DNA of 64,000 nucleotides from Tragulus kanchil (GCA_022376925.1 JAIOJX010000025.1:187425801-187489800); one strand, 5' to 3'. Positions 44,193 to 57,393 are shown, counted from the stretch's first letter. Program-made: numbers and translations. The notes: generated by a model from the sequence alone, not told the origin.

Positions 44193-45293
44193 TGTGCTTC
44201 TGAGGCCAACCTACAGAAGGACGTGATCCACACCAGGCCTGGCCTCGGCCTCTCAAGCCTCCTGGTCACCCATCCTCTGCCTAGCACAGGAACCTGGAGG
44301 CCAACAGATTTCCGGAAACTACAAGCCCTGGAAAACAAAGGTACCAAGGTGATAAATGCTGCCACCCACTCCATCGCCTAGAGAGCTCAGCTCTGCCGTG
44401 TACTGGTCCTCTCTGTCAGCAGCGCACTTTGCTGAGCACTTCGTGGAACTCTGTCCTTAATCCACACCCTCCCTAGGAGGTAGGCACTCTAGAACACAGG
44501 GGGACAGGAGTCCACAGCCTGCAAGGGGAACCATCATGGCACCTCTTGCCTCCTCCTGGCTGCTGAAACCCACAGATTCTCCTCGGCACTGCCTCCCCCG
44601 TCTGTCTGGACTCACTCCTATGGGGCCCGTTCCAAGATGGGTTCTGGCCCCTGTCGAAACTGTGCCCCACCCCCCGCCGCCCCCAGAGTGTTCTAGGAGA
44701 CAGAATGCAAATCGTAGGGTGCCAGCCAGCTGCTGGCCACTGTGTGACCTGCTCGGGTTAAGTCCTTCCAGGTAGCTGAATGGTCACGATCCGCGACCCA
44801 GTAGGCAGAGGGGACAGGTCTGTCAGGAAAGGAGAAACCCTGAACCCTTTTGCACAACCTGTGAGAACACAGCTTGCATCACTCGGGCTTAAGAAGGCAG
44901 CTGTCGGCACACAACTCTGCAAGGACCAGAGCTCACAGCTTTCCACTCACAGCTTCCTGGGAGGCAGTGACCCTGTCTCACTGCACATGCTCTGAGGTTC
45001 CTGCCAACTGGGGGTGGGTGATGCGGAAGCCCCCTCCCATCTTGAGTCCTCTCTGGAGTAATCAAGGAGATCCCCTTTCCAAAGGGAACCCCTGCCCCAA
45101 CACAAACAGAGAAGAAACTCCACCGAGTCCTGTGCCAGCTTCTGGGAAGACAAGAGAATCAGCTCCCAAAGGTCTCACCGCTGCAGAAGCATCTTCAGGG
45201 TCCGTCCTCAAAGTACCCTTATGGTACTTCTCCCTTAAGAATGAAGTCACTGTTTAGCCTTAAAACTAAAATTCATGAACTCAGAGAACTCAC

Positions 45294-45305
45294 CGTGCTA
45301 CTCAT
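45294..45305 (-). pseudogene. Duplicate copy of the RNF4 start exon
   Basis: The same 12 coding bases with identical flanking acceptor and donor sit in the second copy of the tandem duplication centred near 45.17 kb. If both copies were spliced together, the 7-nt leader of the inner copy would put a TAG in frame after eight codons, so only one can serve. It is probably an assembly duplicate; which copy is the true one cannot be told from sequence alone. Confidence 0.75.
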
Positions 45306-45985
45306 TGTGCTTCTGAGGCCAACCTACAGAAGGACGTGATCCACACCAGGCCTGGCCTCGGCCTCTCAAGCCTCCTGGTCACCCATCCTCTGCCTAGCAC
45401 AGGAACCTGGAGGCCAACAGATTTCCGGAAACTACAAGCCCTGGAAAACAAAGGTACCAAGGTGATAAATGCTGCCACCCACTCCATCGCCTAGAGAGCT
45501 CAGCTCTGCCGTGTACTGGTCCTCTCTGTCAGCAGCGCACTTTGCTGAGCACTTCGTGGAACTCTGTCCTTAATCCACACCCTCCCTAGGAGGTAGGCAC
45601 TCTAGAACACAGGGGGACAGGAGTCCACAGCCTGCAAGGGGAACCATCATGGCACCTCTTGCCTCCTCCTGGCTGCTGAAACCCACAGATTCTCCTCGGC
45701 ACTGCCTCCCCCGTCTGTCTGGACTCACTCCTATGGGGCCCGTTCCAAGATGGGTTCTGGCCCCTGTCGAAACTGTGCCCCACCCCCCGCCGCCCCCAGA
45801 GTGTTCTAGGAGACAGAATGCAAATCGTAGGGTGCCAGCCAGCTGCTGGCCACTGTGTGACCTGCTCGGGTTAAGTCCTTCCAGGTAGCTGAATGGTCAC
45901 GATCCGCGACCCAGTAGGCAGAGGGGACAGGTCTGTCAGGAAAGGAGAAACCCTGAACCCTTTTGCACAACCTGTGAGAACACAG

Positions 45986-48245
45986 CTTGCATCACTCGGG
46001 CTTAAGAAGGCAGCTGTCGGCACACAACTCTGCAAGGACCAGAGCTCACAGCTTTCCACTCACAGCTTCCTGGGAGGCAGTGACCCTGTCTCACTGCACA
46101 TGCTCTGAGGTTCCTGCCAACTGGGGGTGGGTGATGCGGAAGCCCCCTCCCATCTTGAGTCCTCTCTGGAGTAATCAAGGAGATCCCCTTTCCAAAGGGA
46201 ACCCCTGCCCCAACACAAACAGAGAAGAAACTCCACCGAGTCCTGTGCCAGCTTCTGGGAAGACAAGAGAATCAGAACTGCTCCAGTGATCTCACAACAC
46301 CAGGAAGGACAGCGTTCCGAGCCTCAGCCTCTCCCAACGACTCGAAATTGCTGCCCACTGGGAGCACTGATAACTCAAGGGAGGAGATGAGAGCCACCAA
46401 CCTTGATCTACCTGTGTGCCCAGCTAAGGCCTCATCACTGGCAACAGCTGAGCGAAGAAGAACCGAGAAACCATGGGTTGGGAAGCTAAGCAGGTTCCAG
46501 GAAGGGCAGAGAGAGCAGCAGGTGCAGAGGCTACTGAGACCAAGAGGTCCCTGGGCTCCCTCAGGCCCACTGAAGGTGCTGACTAGCCACTAACCACATC
46601 TGTGTGCAGGGACAGAGCGGATAAAGCATCAAAGCAGCAGCAAAAACGTGCAGCCAGGAGTCAGGGCATAGCCGAGCAGATGGGCTTCAAGGGGGCGGGC
46701 CCGAGCACAGGGCAAGGCTGTAGGACTGAGGAGAGTCAGGGCAAGAGACGGCTCTGTGTCACCCTCTCCCAGGGGACAGTGGTCTGGAAGGAGACGGGGC
46801 TCACCTGGAGGGCGTGTTACACTAGGTTTGGATCCAGCAGGTCTGGGGGGGGGCTCCCAGGTCCCGAGGCGAAGCTGACGGCCCCCATCTAGACACGGCC
46901 TGGGAGCTGGAGACGACCAGTCACACGCCCCTGAGAGCCCGGAGCTCCCGACAGCCTCAGCCGCCCTCCTCCTCACGGCCTCCCCTCTCCTGGCGCCTTC
47001 CCTACTCCAACCTGTCTCCAAGACATGCAGCTGGCCGCTGCCTTCCTAGCTCCCCACAAGTCCCAGCCCCTAAGCTTGGCGGTGGAGGTCAGCGGCCTTT
47101 CAGTGGGAGCCATTTCCAAAGCCAGACAGCGTGGACTTGCATCACTCGGGCTTAAGAAGGCAGCTGTCGGCACACAACTCTGAAAACCTCACAGCTTTCC
47201 CACGGGGAGGTTCCTGCCAACTGGGGGTGGGTGATGCGGAAGCCCCCTCCCATCTTGAGTCCTCTCTGGAGTAATCAAGGAGATCCCCTTTCCAAAGGGA
47301 ACCCCTGCCCCAACACAAACAGAGAAGAAACTCCACCGAGTCCTGTGCCAGCTTCTGGGAAGACAAGAGAATCAGAACTGCTCCAGTGATCTCACAACAC
47401 CAGGAAGGACAGCGTTCCGAGCCTCAGCCTCTCCCAACGACTCGAAATTGCTGCCCACTGGGAGCACTGATAACTCAAGGGAGGAGATGAGAGCCACCAA
47501 CCTTGATCTACCTGTGTGCCCAGCTAAGGCCTCATCACTGGCAACAGCTGAGCGAAGAAGAACCGAGAAACCATGGGTTGGGAAGCTAAGCAGGTTCCAG
47601 GAAGGGCAGAGAGAGCAGCAGGTGCAGAGGCTACTGAGACCAAGAGGTCCCTGGGCTCCCTCAGGCCCACTGAAGGTGCTGACTAGCCACTAACCACATC
47701 TGTGTGCAGGGACAGAGCGGATAAAGCATCAAAGCAGCAGCAAAAACGTGCAGCCAGGAGTCAGGGCATAGCCGAGCAGATGGGCTTCAAGGGGGCGGGC
47801 CCGAGCACAGGGCAAGGCTGTAGGACTGAGGAGAGTCAGGGCAAGAGACGGCTCTGTGTCACCCTCTCCCAGGGGACAGTGGTCTGGAAGGAGACGGGGC
47901 TCACCTGGAGGGCGTGTTACACTAGGTTTGGATCCAGCAGGTCTGGGGGGGGGCTCCCAGGTCCCGAGGCGAAGCTGACGGCCCCCATCTAGACACGGCC
48001 TGGGAGCTGGAGACGACCAGTCACACGCCCCTGAGAGCCCGGAGCTCCCGACAGCCTCAGCCGCCCTCCTCCTCACGGCCTCCCCTCTCCTGGCGCCTTC
48101 CACTCTACTCCAACCTGTCTCCAAGACATGCAGCTGGCCCGCTGCCCTTCCCTAGCTCCCCACAAGTCCCAGCCCCTAAGCTTGGCCGGTGGAGGTCAGC
48201 GGGCCTTTCAGTGGGAGCCCATTTCCAAAGCCAGACAGCGTGGAC
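45986..48245. repeat. Tandem duplication 13 (copies 45986-47135 and 47136-48245)
   Basis: Offset 1150 falling to 1100, because copy 2 lacks about 50 nt near its start (around 47183-47210), then rising slightly near the end through scattered one-base insertions (48100-48230). Such noise is typical of contig ends. Confidence 0.94.
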
Positions 48246-48309
48246 AGGGCTCAGACCTCCAGACCCTCTACTTGTGACCCTGGACGGGACACCTAATTTC
48301 TCTTTTTCG

Positions 48310-48512
48310 GTGTTAGCTGCTCAGTGGTGTCCGACTCTGCAACCCTATGCACTGTCGCCCGCCAGGCTCCTCTGTCCATGGGATTCTCCGGGCAAGAATA
48401 CTGGAGTGGGCTGCCACGCCCTCCTCCAGGGGATCTTCCTCACCCTGGGATTGAACCCAAGTCTCCTGCACTGGCAGGCAGATTCTTTACCACTGCCACC
48501 AGGGAAGCCCAT
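48310..48512 (-). mobile_element. Bov-A2/Bov-tA SINE, antisense (RNF4 intron)
   Basis: GCTGCTCAGTGGTGTCCGACTC at the 3' side to CACCAGGGAAGCCC at the 5' side, with ACTGGAGTGGGCTGCCACGCC: full reversed element. Confidence 0.88.
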
Positions 48513-49653
48513 GCCCATTTGCTTGTCTACACAAGACAGCACCTACCTCGATGGTGCGTGAGGATTAGAGTAAGTAGTTAATGCAGAGAGTAGGCGTACT
48601 GGGTGCATGTCACTGGCTTGTTTGGCCAGCACTAACCACGTGGTCTGTCCAAATGTACCGCCCACCGCACAGCTCCACCCTATGCTCACGCACTAAAATG
48701 CCCTGTAATGTGCACCCAGTCAGTCACTTAATATGGCTCCTGCCCTGGGACCGCAGCAGTGAGTAAGTCCAGCTGCCCGCTCCTGTACGGGGGTGGGTGC
48801 TGGCCGACAGCGCAGGCGCTGTAGTAACTGAGGCACAGGCGCCAGGAGCAACAGAAACCCCGGGGACAAGGAGAAGCCCCACCGACAGACCAGCGGAGCC
48901 TTTCTCCAGCACCCACTGCCTGCACCCGTGCGTGCCCCTGCCTACCGCATCCACTCAGACCCCGAGTGGTCTATTTTTAATTTGAGGATACTTGCTTTAC
49001 AATGCTGTGCTGGGTTCTGTCACACACCGGCCCTAAGTACACAAAAACCCCTCCCCCATGGGTCTCTCCCTCCCCAGGAAAGGTTCGAAGAGTCACCGTA
49101 CTATGTCACTCACTGTCCGAGGAGGCTCGCAGCTGGCCGACAGCAGGACCTCTCCTGACAGCCCTCAGGTGCTCACACTCAAGAATGGCACAGACGCCTC
49201 CCAAAGCAGCACCACCAGGGATGATGGCAGTCCACGCGGTTTGCACAGGAAGAGGAGGCATCTCAACAGCCCCCAAGGACTCACGAGACCCGATCAATGT
49301 GGTCCCAGAGCCACCGTGCTTCCTGGATCCAAAAACACGACTCATCCATCTCAATGGTTTCTCTCAGGTTTGAGGAGACTGATAAAAATGTCACTGACAG
49401 AAGAGGAAGAGACCAGTCTGCTGAGCACGAGGAAATAATGTAATGCACATACCTTGACTGCGCCAAGGCCCCTAGCCTCTTACTTGTTTAAGTTTTAGGT
49501 TTTCAAACATGGCTGCTAGACAAGTCCTGCAGCTGTGCCGGAGGGGCCGCTGCGCTGGAAACCCGCCCCGCAGCAGCCCCCTTCTCCAGGCTGGGTCATG
49601 CCCTCCCATGCTCCAAGCCATGTTGTTAAATTTAGAGGTAAAAAGGTGGACAG

Positions 49654-49983
49654 GGCTTCCCCTGGTGGTCCAGTGGGTAAGGACACCGCCTTGCAGTGCA
49701 AGGGGTGCCGGTTCGATCCCTGGCCTGGGAAGATCCCACGTGCCGCGGAGCAGCTGGACCGGTGTGTCCAATCACTGAGCCAGAGCTCTGGAGCGCATGT
49801 ACCCAGAGCCAGCGCTCTGCGACAACAGAGGCCACCGCGATGGGAGGCCCACAAGAGCCAAAGAACAAAGATGGATGAAAATAGAGAAATGAAAGATCAA
49901 TAGAAGTGGCCCGCCCACTCCCCTCCCTCCCCAACCTGACCCCCACCCAAAATAAATAAATAAATAAATCTTAAAAAAAAAAA
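49654..49983 (+). mobile_element. Lineage-specific SINE with TSD (RNF4 intron)
   Basis: Full-length long-tail form. The 14-nt duplicates AAAAAGGTGGACAG are at 49640-49653 and 49984-49997: the cleanest insertion in the window. Confidence 0.9.
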
Positions 49984-50224
49984 AAAAAGGTGGACAGCTG
50001 GCCGCAGGGAAATCTTCCAAGAGGATGGATTTCACCAGAAAATGGAAGTGGGAGCCCAGTGGTGCTGGAGGTGGCATCCCCAGACCACTCTGGGGACGCG
50101 AAGTGCAGCGTGTGGACCGAGAGGCCGGGGCCGTGAGAAAGATGGCCCTCACCAACCACAGAGGATTCCGGGTCATGCAGGTAATACAGGCTGTTAGACA
50201 GTAAAACTAACAACACCTAAAGCT

Positions 50225-50425
50225 TAGCGGTCACATCTGTGTGCCAGAGACGAAGCCTTTCCACACGCCCTCTCCTGTAGCCCTCTTCTCACCCCACAAG
50301 GAGGTGGATACTATTCTGGTCACCATTTCACACACAAGGAAACAGAGAATGATCGGGGTTAAGAAACCTGCCTCAAGTCCACACCTAGTAGACACCAGAG
50401 CGTGGATTTAAACCAGGGCTACTGG
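50225..50425 (-). repeat. MIR (antisense)
   Basis: GTCACCATTTCACACACAAGG, AACAGAGAATGATCGGGG and GAGCGTGGATTTAAACCAGG follow the reversed MIR core. Confidence 0.75.
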
Positions 50426-50926
50426 ACACTAGCAACTCCAGTCTCAAACACAAGTGAGAATCGGATGTATTAATTCTAGGAACAATATGGAACATGGGCA
50501 TTGTCCAGATTTCTCAAACTCAGTGTCCAGGAAGGAGCTCCTTTAACACGCCAGCACTCCATCTCAGCAAATGACCCCACTCCCCTTGGCTTCCAGGGCA
50601 ACCCCTGCAGTCATTCAGCACGCCCTCACCTGATGGAAAGGCCAGAGGTCAGGGCTCTGTCCACTTTGCACATAGGTAATCCCTTGTCCAAAGGAGAGGT
50701 TCATGTTTACTGGAGGAGTGAATGCCTCAGAGGTGAGAGAGGGTTGGCTGATGTTGTCCCTGCCACTAAGAGAGACCTGGAGAAGAGCGTGGCACTGGGA
50801 GTGGTCAAGAAGGCCAGATGGCTAGACTGCCTGGAGCTCCAATAGGAAGGTGAGGGAAGACCAGCCCTCGCAAGGTATCTGACTGGCTACTCCGTGGGAC
50901 GCACACCACAAAACTTGGCTAGGGAA

Positions 50927-53244
50927 GACACAGGTGTCAAGGATAGATGGCTTAGTTTTAGAAATGCTACATGTGGGTATCCACATAGAAAGGTCCAAAG
51001 GCAGCTGAAAAACTCAGGGGAGAGAGAACTACTGGAGGCTTTACAATCTGTGTTAAAATTGCGGGAGGGATTTCCCTGGTGGTCCAGTGGCTAAGACTCT
51101 GTGCTCCCAATGCTGGGGACCTGGGTTCGATCCCCGGTCAGGGAACTAGATCCCACATACCATAACTAAGGCCCAGTGTAACCAAATAAATACATTAAAA
51201 AAAAAATTGGCGGAGTCAGGTAGGAAAAAAAAAAGAAACCTGAAAAAAGAAGAAAAAGGCAGAAAGCTCGGGAGAATTCAGAGATTATCAGTTAGACACA
51301 AGCTGGCATTTCAAGGAGAAAGCAGCGGTAAACAGGCAAGGGCCACAGAAAGAGGCCAGTAAGCCAGCCACGGGGAGCCGATCACTGGTGACCAAGCAAG
51401 TGGAGGCCCAAACTGGTGCCGAGGGCCAGGCCGGGCTCCTGGAGGAAGTGACACTTAAGAAGGTGAGGCCCGAAGGGATGGAGTCACTTAACAAACAAGT
51501 CGGGCGAGCGGGGCCGTCAAAGAAGAGCCGAAGATCTGCCCAGATGCGCGGTGTGTGGTGAGGGACACTGAGGCCCGCAGGCCTCCCGCGGCACAGTGGG
51601 CGGAGCTTCAGAGACCGCCTCCCCTGTGCCAGGAGCCCAGGGAGAGGCTGGACAGGCCCGAACGCTGACCCAGGCGGACATTCAGAGCAACCCAGGCAGA
51701 AACAAGCCGTGTGGCCTGGAGGTAGCGGCCAGTGAGCTGAGTGAGACCCCCTGACTGGAGGGCAGGGGGAGGCGCTGAGGTTGGCTGAGGTGCTGCAGCA
51801 TTGTCACAGGCTTGGCGGTCTTCTCAACCATGGCGCGATCACTAGACGCTGACTTTTTCCCTAGAAACTACTACAGACACTGACAATGACCCTGAACTCT
51901 AGTAGGAGTGACACACGTAATCACATGAATGTGACGCTCTGTGGATGCGACTATGTGAATGTCTACACACAGAATGGTTAGAAACAGACTGTTAGGCAGA
52001 GTAAACTGCAGCTGGATTCTGTGGCCTTTTTGTCCCCTAAGCCAAGAGAAGAGGGGTCAGCAGGAAGGGGCTGGGGAGGAGAGGCGACACAGGTGTCAAG
52101 GATAGATGGCTTAGTTTTAGAAATGCTACATGTGGGTATCCACATAGAAAGGTCCAAAGGCAGCTGAAAAACTCAGGGGAGAGAGAACTACTGGAGGCTT
52201 TACAATCTGTGTTAAAATTGCGGGAGGGATTTCCCTGGTGGTCCAGTGGCTAAGACTCTGTGCTCCCAATGCTGGGGACCTGGGTTCGATCCCCGGTCAG
52301 GGAACTAGATCCCACATACCATAACTAAGGCCCAGTGTAACCAAATAAATACATTAAAAAAAAAATTGGCGGAGTCAGGTAGGAAAAAAAAAAGAAACCT
52401 GAAAAAAGAAGAAAAAGGCAGAAAGCTCGGGAGAATTCAGAGATTATCAGTTAGACACAAGCTGGCATTTCAAGGAGAAAGCAGCGGTAAACAGGCAAGG
52501 GCCACAGAAAGAGGCCAGTAAGCCAGCCACGGGGAGCCGATCACTGGTGACCAAGCAAGTGGAGGCCCAAACTGGTGCCGAGGGCCAGGCCGGGCTCCTG
52601 GAGGAAGTGACACTTAAGAAGGTGAGGCCCGAAGGGATGGAGTCACTTAACAAACAAGTCGGGCGAGCGGGGCCGTCAAAGAAGAGCCGAAGATCTGCCC
52701 AGATGCGCGGTGTGTGGTGAGGGACACTGAGGCCCGCAGGCCTCCCGCGGCACAGTGGGCGGAGCTTCAGAGACCGCCTCCCCTGTGCCAGGAGCCCAGG
52801 GAGAGGCTGGACAGGCCCGAACGCTGACCCAGGCGGACATTCAGAGCAACCCAGGCAGAAACAAGCCGTGTGGCCTGGAGGTAGCGGCCAGTGAGCTGAG
52901 TGAGACCCCCTGACTGGAGGGCAGGGGGAGGCGCTGAGGTTGGCTGAGGTGCTGCAGCATTGTCACAGGCTTGGCGGTCTTCTCAACCATGGCGCGATCA
53001 CTAGACGCTGACTTTTTCCCTAGAAACTACTACAGACACTGACAATGACCCTGAACTCTAGTAGGAGTGACACACGTAATCACATGAATGTGACGCCTCT
53101 GTGGATGCGACTATGTGAATGTCTACACACAGAATGGTTAGAAACAGACTGTTAGGCAGAGTAAACTGCAGCTGGATTCTGTGGCCTTTTTGTCCCCTAA
53201 GCCAAGAGAAGAGGGGTCAGCAGGAAGGGGCTGGGGAGGAGAGG
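50927..53244. repeat. Tandem duplication 14 (copies 50927-52084 and 52086-53244)
   Basis: Offset 1159, almost identical, abutting. It contains a CHR-1-type SINE. Confidence 0.95.
51067..51203 (+). mobile_element. CHR-1-type SINE
   Basis: Well-preserved short SINE: TTTCCCTGGTGGTCCAGTGG head, B box GGTTCGATCCCC, tail AACCAAATAAATACATT. A duplicate lies at 52226-52362. Confidence 0.85.
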
Positions 53245-53634
53245 GGCGCACCAGAAAGAGAAGGAAGGCCCAACTCTGCAGTGAGTGCAGAAGGGAGAGG
53301 CCCACGGCAGGCACGCAGAACCTCATCCCCCAGAGAGCCCTGGCGGACGTGGTCTGGACTGGAAGGCGGCTCCCCGCATGCCTCCCGACAGGAGGGACAC
53401 ACAGCCACGTCAGGTCACTCACTCATTCTGGGTGGTAATCACAGAGCAGATCTCACTGTAAGCTCAGGAAGCTATTCTGAGACACAAGCAGAGGGGGTCT
53501 GTCTAAATCCTGGTATGGTGAAAGCAGAGAACAGCGTAAGCCTGCAAACTCTCAGGGCGCTGCTGATTCATCAACAACTGAGTAAGCACTGAAGCACTGG
53601 CTAGTACCAATTGGTCACGTCTGGTTTTAAAAAC

Positions 53635-53735
53635 TTTTGGTCACACCTCGCAGCTCACTGGATCTTAGTTCCCCATCAGGGACCAAAGCCATGCCCTCGG
53701 CAGTAACAGCTCAGAGTCCTAACCACAGGCCTGCT
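53635..53735 (-). mobile_element. CHR-1-type SINE fragment, antisense
   Basis: CTTAGTTCCCCATCAGGGACC and CAGAGTCCTAACCACAGG are the reversed CHR-1 middle and head. Confidence 0.65.
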
Positions 53736-54151
53736 GGATAGCTCCAGTCAAGCTTAAGTGAGCTCTGATGTCACTGTCACATCAACAACCAGGCCTCAGT
53801 ACTTAAGAGAAGTACAGGCCTCTCACTATACAAGGAGGGCGCACCGTCCAGACAGCAGTCATGAGGCTGACCACAGGAGCCCGAGCCCTGCAGACACCTG
53901 CCCTCCATGCCTCAGCTCTGCCACCTGCAAGGGGGAAAAATACCTTCCCCTTGCAGCTGTAGAGGCTAACTTAAATGCCCCAAAGGTTCCAGTACCCTGG
54001 AAGGAACCTACCAGGTGAGTAATTCAACAACTATATGCTACTCTGGGCCAGGCGCAGCTTCAGGGATTGGAAATACAATGGTGAACAGAACAGACCTTCA
54101 AGGAGCATATATTCTAAGACAGACAATCACTCAAATAAGAGATAAATATGG

Positions 54152-54483
54152 GGCTTCCCTGGTGGTCCAGTGGGTAAGGACACCGCCTTGCAGTGCAAGG
54201 GGTGCCGGTTCGATCCCTGGCCTGGGAAGATCCCATGTGCCGCGGAGTGGCTGGACCCATGTGTCCAATTACCAAGCCGGAGCTCTGGAGCGCATGCGCC
54301 CAGAGCCGGTGCTCTGCGACAACAGAGACCACTGTGATGGGAGGCCCACACGGGCCAAAGAACAAAGATGGATGAAACAGATAACTGAAAGACCAATAGA
54401 AGTAGCCTGCCTTCTCCCCTCCCCCCACCCTACCCCCCAAAATAAATAAATAAATAAATCTTTAAAAAAAAAAAAAAAAAAAA
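54152..54483 (+). mobile_element. Lineage-specific SINE, reference copy for the subfamily
   Basis: About 330 nt. The tRNA-derived head has an A box (TGGTCCAGTGG, 54163-54173) and a B box (GGTTCGATCCC, 54207-54217), so a pol III promoter is present. A body of about 150 nt follows that is unlike CHR-1 or Bov-A2: GTGTCCAATTACC, GGAGCTCTGGAGCGCATGCG, GGGAGGCCCACACGGGCC. Then come GACCAATAGAAGTAGCC, a C-rich run and an (AAAT)n/poly(A) tail. The 13-nt target duplicate GAGATAAATATGG is present 5' (54139-54151); its 3' partner is at 55601-55613, after the second copy of the element (55310-55600). The poly(A) tail and target duplicates suggest L1-driven mobilisation. I do not recognise the subfamily by name. 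Confidence 0.88.
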
Positions 54484-56446
54484 GAATCTGGAGCCAGAAA
54501 CCACAGCTCTTCCTCCAAGTGTGAGCACTACTAGACGAGAGCAAGGCCAACCATTCACCCAGGAGGAACTGTAACAAATGTTTCCTGCTCTCAGCAAGGC
54601 TTAATTCATTTCCAGAAAAGACTTGGCAGAATGTGGCTCATCACTCCTGCTCAGGCGCAGAGGAAGCTGGAGCACCAGCACCGGGACAGCAGGGCAGCCC
54701 TCTCCTGGCTATTCATTCCCCAAAGAGGCTCGGCGCCCTCAACCGCCCATTTCCCCTGAGCTTCAACAGAGACTAGCCTAGACAGGGCAGAAACAGAAAG
54801 CGGCTGACTGCCTGGAGACATAACGGGGTCTTTCACCCATTCATCGTGTGACCCTGATCAAGCCAGTCAGTCTCAGGTCTGAAAGGGGCACCAGATAAAA
54901 GAGGACTCCACACCTGCTCAGTGATTTGCCACTCGGGGAAGTTTCTTCTACTTCTCCAAAAAAAGGACCCATGGAGGATTGCTTTTTGCTTCTACTAGAG
55001 AAAAAGATCTACTTTTGTTCACAGTTCAGGCTTTGAGGTACAAGGGCCCAGAATTAAGAATGAACTTCAGCTTTCTGAAGATCAGTTCAAAAAAAAAAAA
55101 AAAAAAAGATAAAATAAAAAGAGTATTATCCAGCCTTAAGAAAATGAACAAGCTCAGTGAAGTAAGACACAAAAGGGCACATACTCGTAATTCTTCGTAT
55201 CGAAGTCCCAAGACTGCAAATCAAGGGACAGAAAGTAGAGCGGTGCCTGACGAGGCTGGAGGAGGGGCCGGAGCTCTCTGGGAGAGGAGGGTTCCACACA
55301 CAGATGGCGCCTTGCAGTGCAAGGTGCCGGTTCCATCCCTGGCCTGGGAAGATCCCATGTGCCGCGGAGTGGCTGGACCCATGTGTCCAATTACCAAGCC
55401 GGAGCTCTGGAGCGCATGCGCCCAGAGCCGGTGCTCTGCGACAACAGAGACCACTGTGATGGGAGGCCCACACGGGCCAAAGAACAAAGATGGATGAAAC
55501 AGATAACTGAAAGACCAATAGAAGTAGCCTGCCTTCTCCCCTCCCCCCACCCTACCCCCCAAAATAAATAAATAAATAAATCTTTAAAAAAAAAAAAAAA
55601 GAGATAAATATGGATTACATCGGGAGCCAGAAACCACAGCTCTTCCTCCAAGTGTGAGCACTACTAGACGAGAGCAAGGCCAACCATTCACCCAGGAGGA
55701 ACTGTAACAAATGTTTCCTGCTCTCAGCAAGGCTTAATTCATTTCCAGAAAAGACTTGGCAGAATGTGGCTCATCACTCCTGCTCAGGCGCAGAGGAAGC
55801 TGGAGCACCAGCACCGGGACAGCAGGGCAGCCCTCTCCTGGCTATTCATTCCCCAAAGAGGCTCGGCGCCCTCAACCGCCCATTTCCCCTGAGCTTCAAC
55901 AGAGACTAGCCTAGACAGGGCAGAAACAGAAAGCGGCTGACTGCCTGGAGACATAACGGGGTCTTTCACCCATTCATCGTGTGACCCTGATCAAGCCAGT
56001 CAGTCTCAGGTCTGAAAGGGGCACCAGATAAAAGAGGACTCCACACCTGCTCAGTGATTTGCCACTCGGGGAAGTTTCTTCTACTTCTCCAAAAAAAGGA
56101 CCCATGGAGGATTGCTTTTTGCTTCTACTAGAGAAAAAGATCTACTTTTGTTCACAGTTCAGGCTTTGAGGTACAAGGGCCCAGAATTAAGAATGAACTT
56201 CAGCTTTCTGAAGATCAGTTCAAAAAAAAAAAAAAAAAAAGATAAAATAAAAAGAGTATTATCCAGCCTTAAGAAAATGAACAAGCTCAGTGAAGTAAGA
56301 CACAAAAGGGCACATACTGCGTAATTCTTCGTATACGAAGTCCCAAGACTGCAAATCAAGGGACAGAAAGTAGAGCGGTGCCTGACGAGGCTGGAGGAGG
56401 GGCCGGGAGCTCTCTGGGGAGAGGAGGGTTCCACACACAGATGGCG
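54185..56446. repeat. Tandem duplication 15 (copies 54185-55310 and 55310-56446)
   Basis: Offset about 1125-1133. The boundary falls inside a SINE at GCCTTGCAGTG. Copy 1 has the SINE's 5' target-site duplicate and copy 2 has the matching 3' one, so neither copy is complete. Confidence 0.95.
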
Positions 56447-57373
56447 AGGGCTGCACGACAGTGTGAGCTCACCTAAGGCCACCGAACAGCTAAGAGTGGT
56501 TCACAGGGTCCATCTGATGTTATATGTATTTCACCACAACACAAAAATTAAAAAATAAACGCCATCAAATGCTTTTTTCCTGGATACTTCAAGCGTGATT
56601 TAATCAAGTGTTCAGAAATGCTCTGCGGTGGGTGCAGCCCCAGAATCATCCGAAAAGAATTCACCTGCAGTGGGACCCCCAGTCTCCTCCATGCCCAGGG
56701 ACCTCAGGACATCCCAGAGGAGTCTAATGCAACCAAGAGTGCTAGCTCATCCTCTTAAGGAAGCTGTTCTTAGGAATTCTTCCACCACCTCACACACAGG
56801 ATTAGGAGGAATTCCCCCCAAACACTAGGCTGATCCTCTGTCAACGAAAGCCCTGGAGCCTGGGGGCGGGGGGGGGCAGGGAGCGGGGAGGGGGTCTTGA
56901 TTCTCCAACAACCCTATCTGGTAAGGCTGTATTGGTAATGGGTCTAGACGGTTTTCACAACCGGGAGGGCTGGCGACAGACACCAAGCTCAACCAATTAA
57001 TTCTGGAGCTGAGAAGCTGCCTCTTGTTCCTGCAACCACTCCTTTGCAGCAGGGCTTCTCCGGGAGAGCACAGCAGCACAGCTGAGTGGCTTCTCCACCC
57101 CTCTGACCCCCTAACTTCTAATACTCTTTCAGTCACTGTGGCCTGGGCTGGGGCAGCAGGTGCAGGTGAGGGGGTAGGCTGGTGATAGTAACACAAACAA
57201 GGCAACTGCTGGGGCTCACGAGCCAAGGAAATACAGAAGAAAACCACAGGATGCATTCCACCAGAGGCCAAAAAGTCAAACTCAAACTCACAGGAGGCCA
57301 GCACGCTGGGCCTGTGTGGATAGCACCCAAGACCAGCCAGGGATCGTAGCTGCTTCACCTGAATCACAAACCT

Positions 57374-57393
57374 GGGGTGGGGTGGGGTGGGGT
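57374..57393 (+). repeat. (GGGGT)4 short tandem repeat
   Basis: Four perfect GGGGT units, able to form a G-quadruplex. It lies just before the first copy of duplication 16. Confidence 0.7.

Larger units (their letters stand above)
44066..46275. repeat. RNF4: Tandem duplication 12 (copies 44066-45162 and 45181-46275)
   Basis: Offset about 1113. It includes the RNF4 start exon. The last 0.3 kb is repeated a third time in duplication 13. Confidence 0.95.

Noticed and set aside
54163..54217. tRNA-like A and B boxes, candidate tRNA genes
   Set aside because: They belong to SINE heads. No cloverleaf with matched acceptor stem is formed, and the same sequence recurs in every SINE copy.
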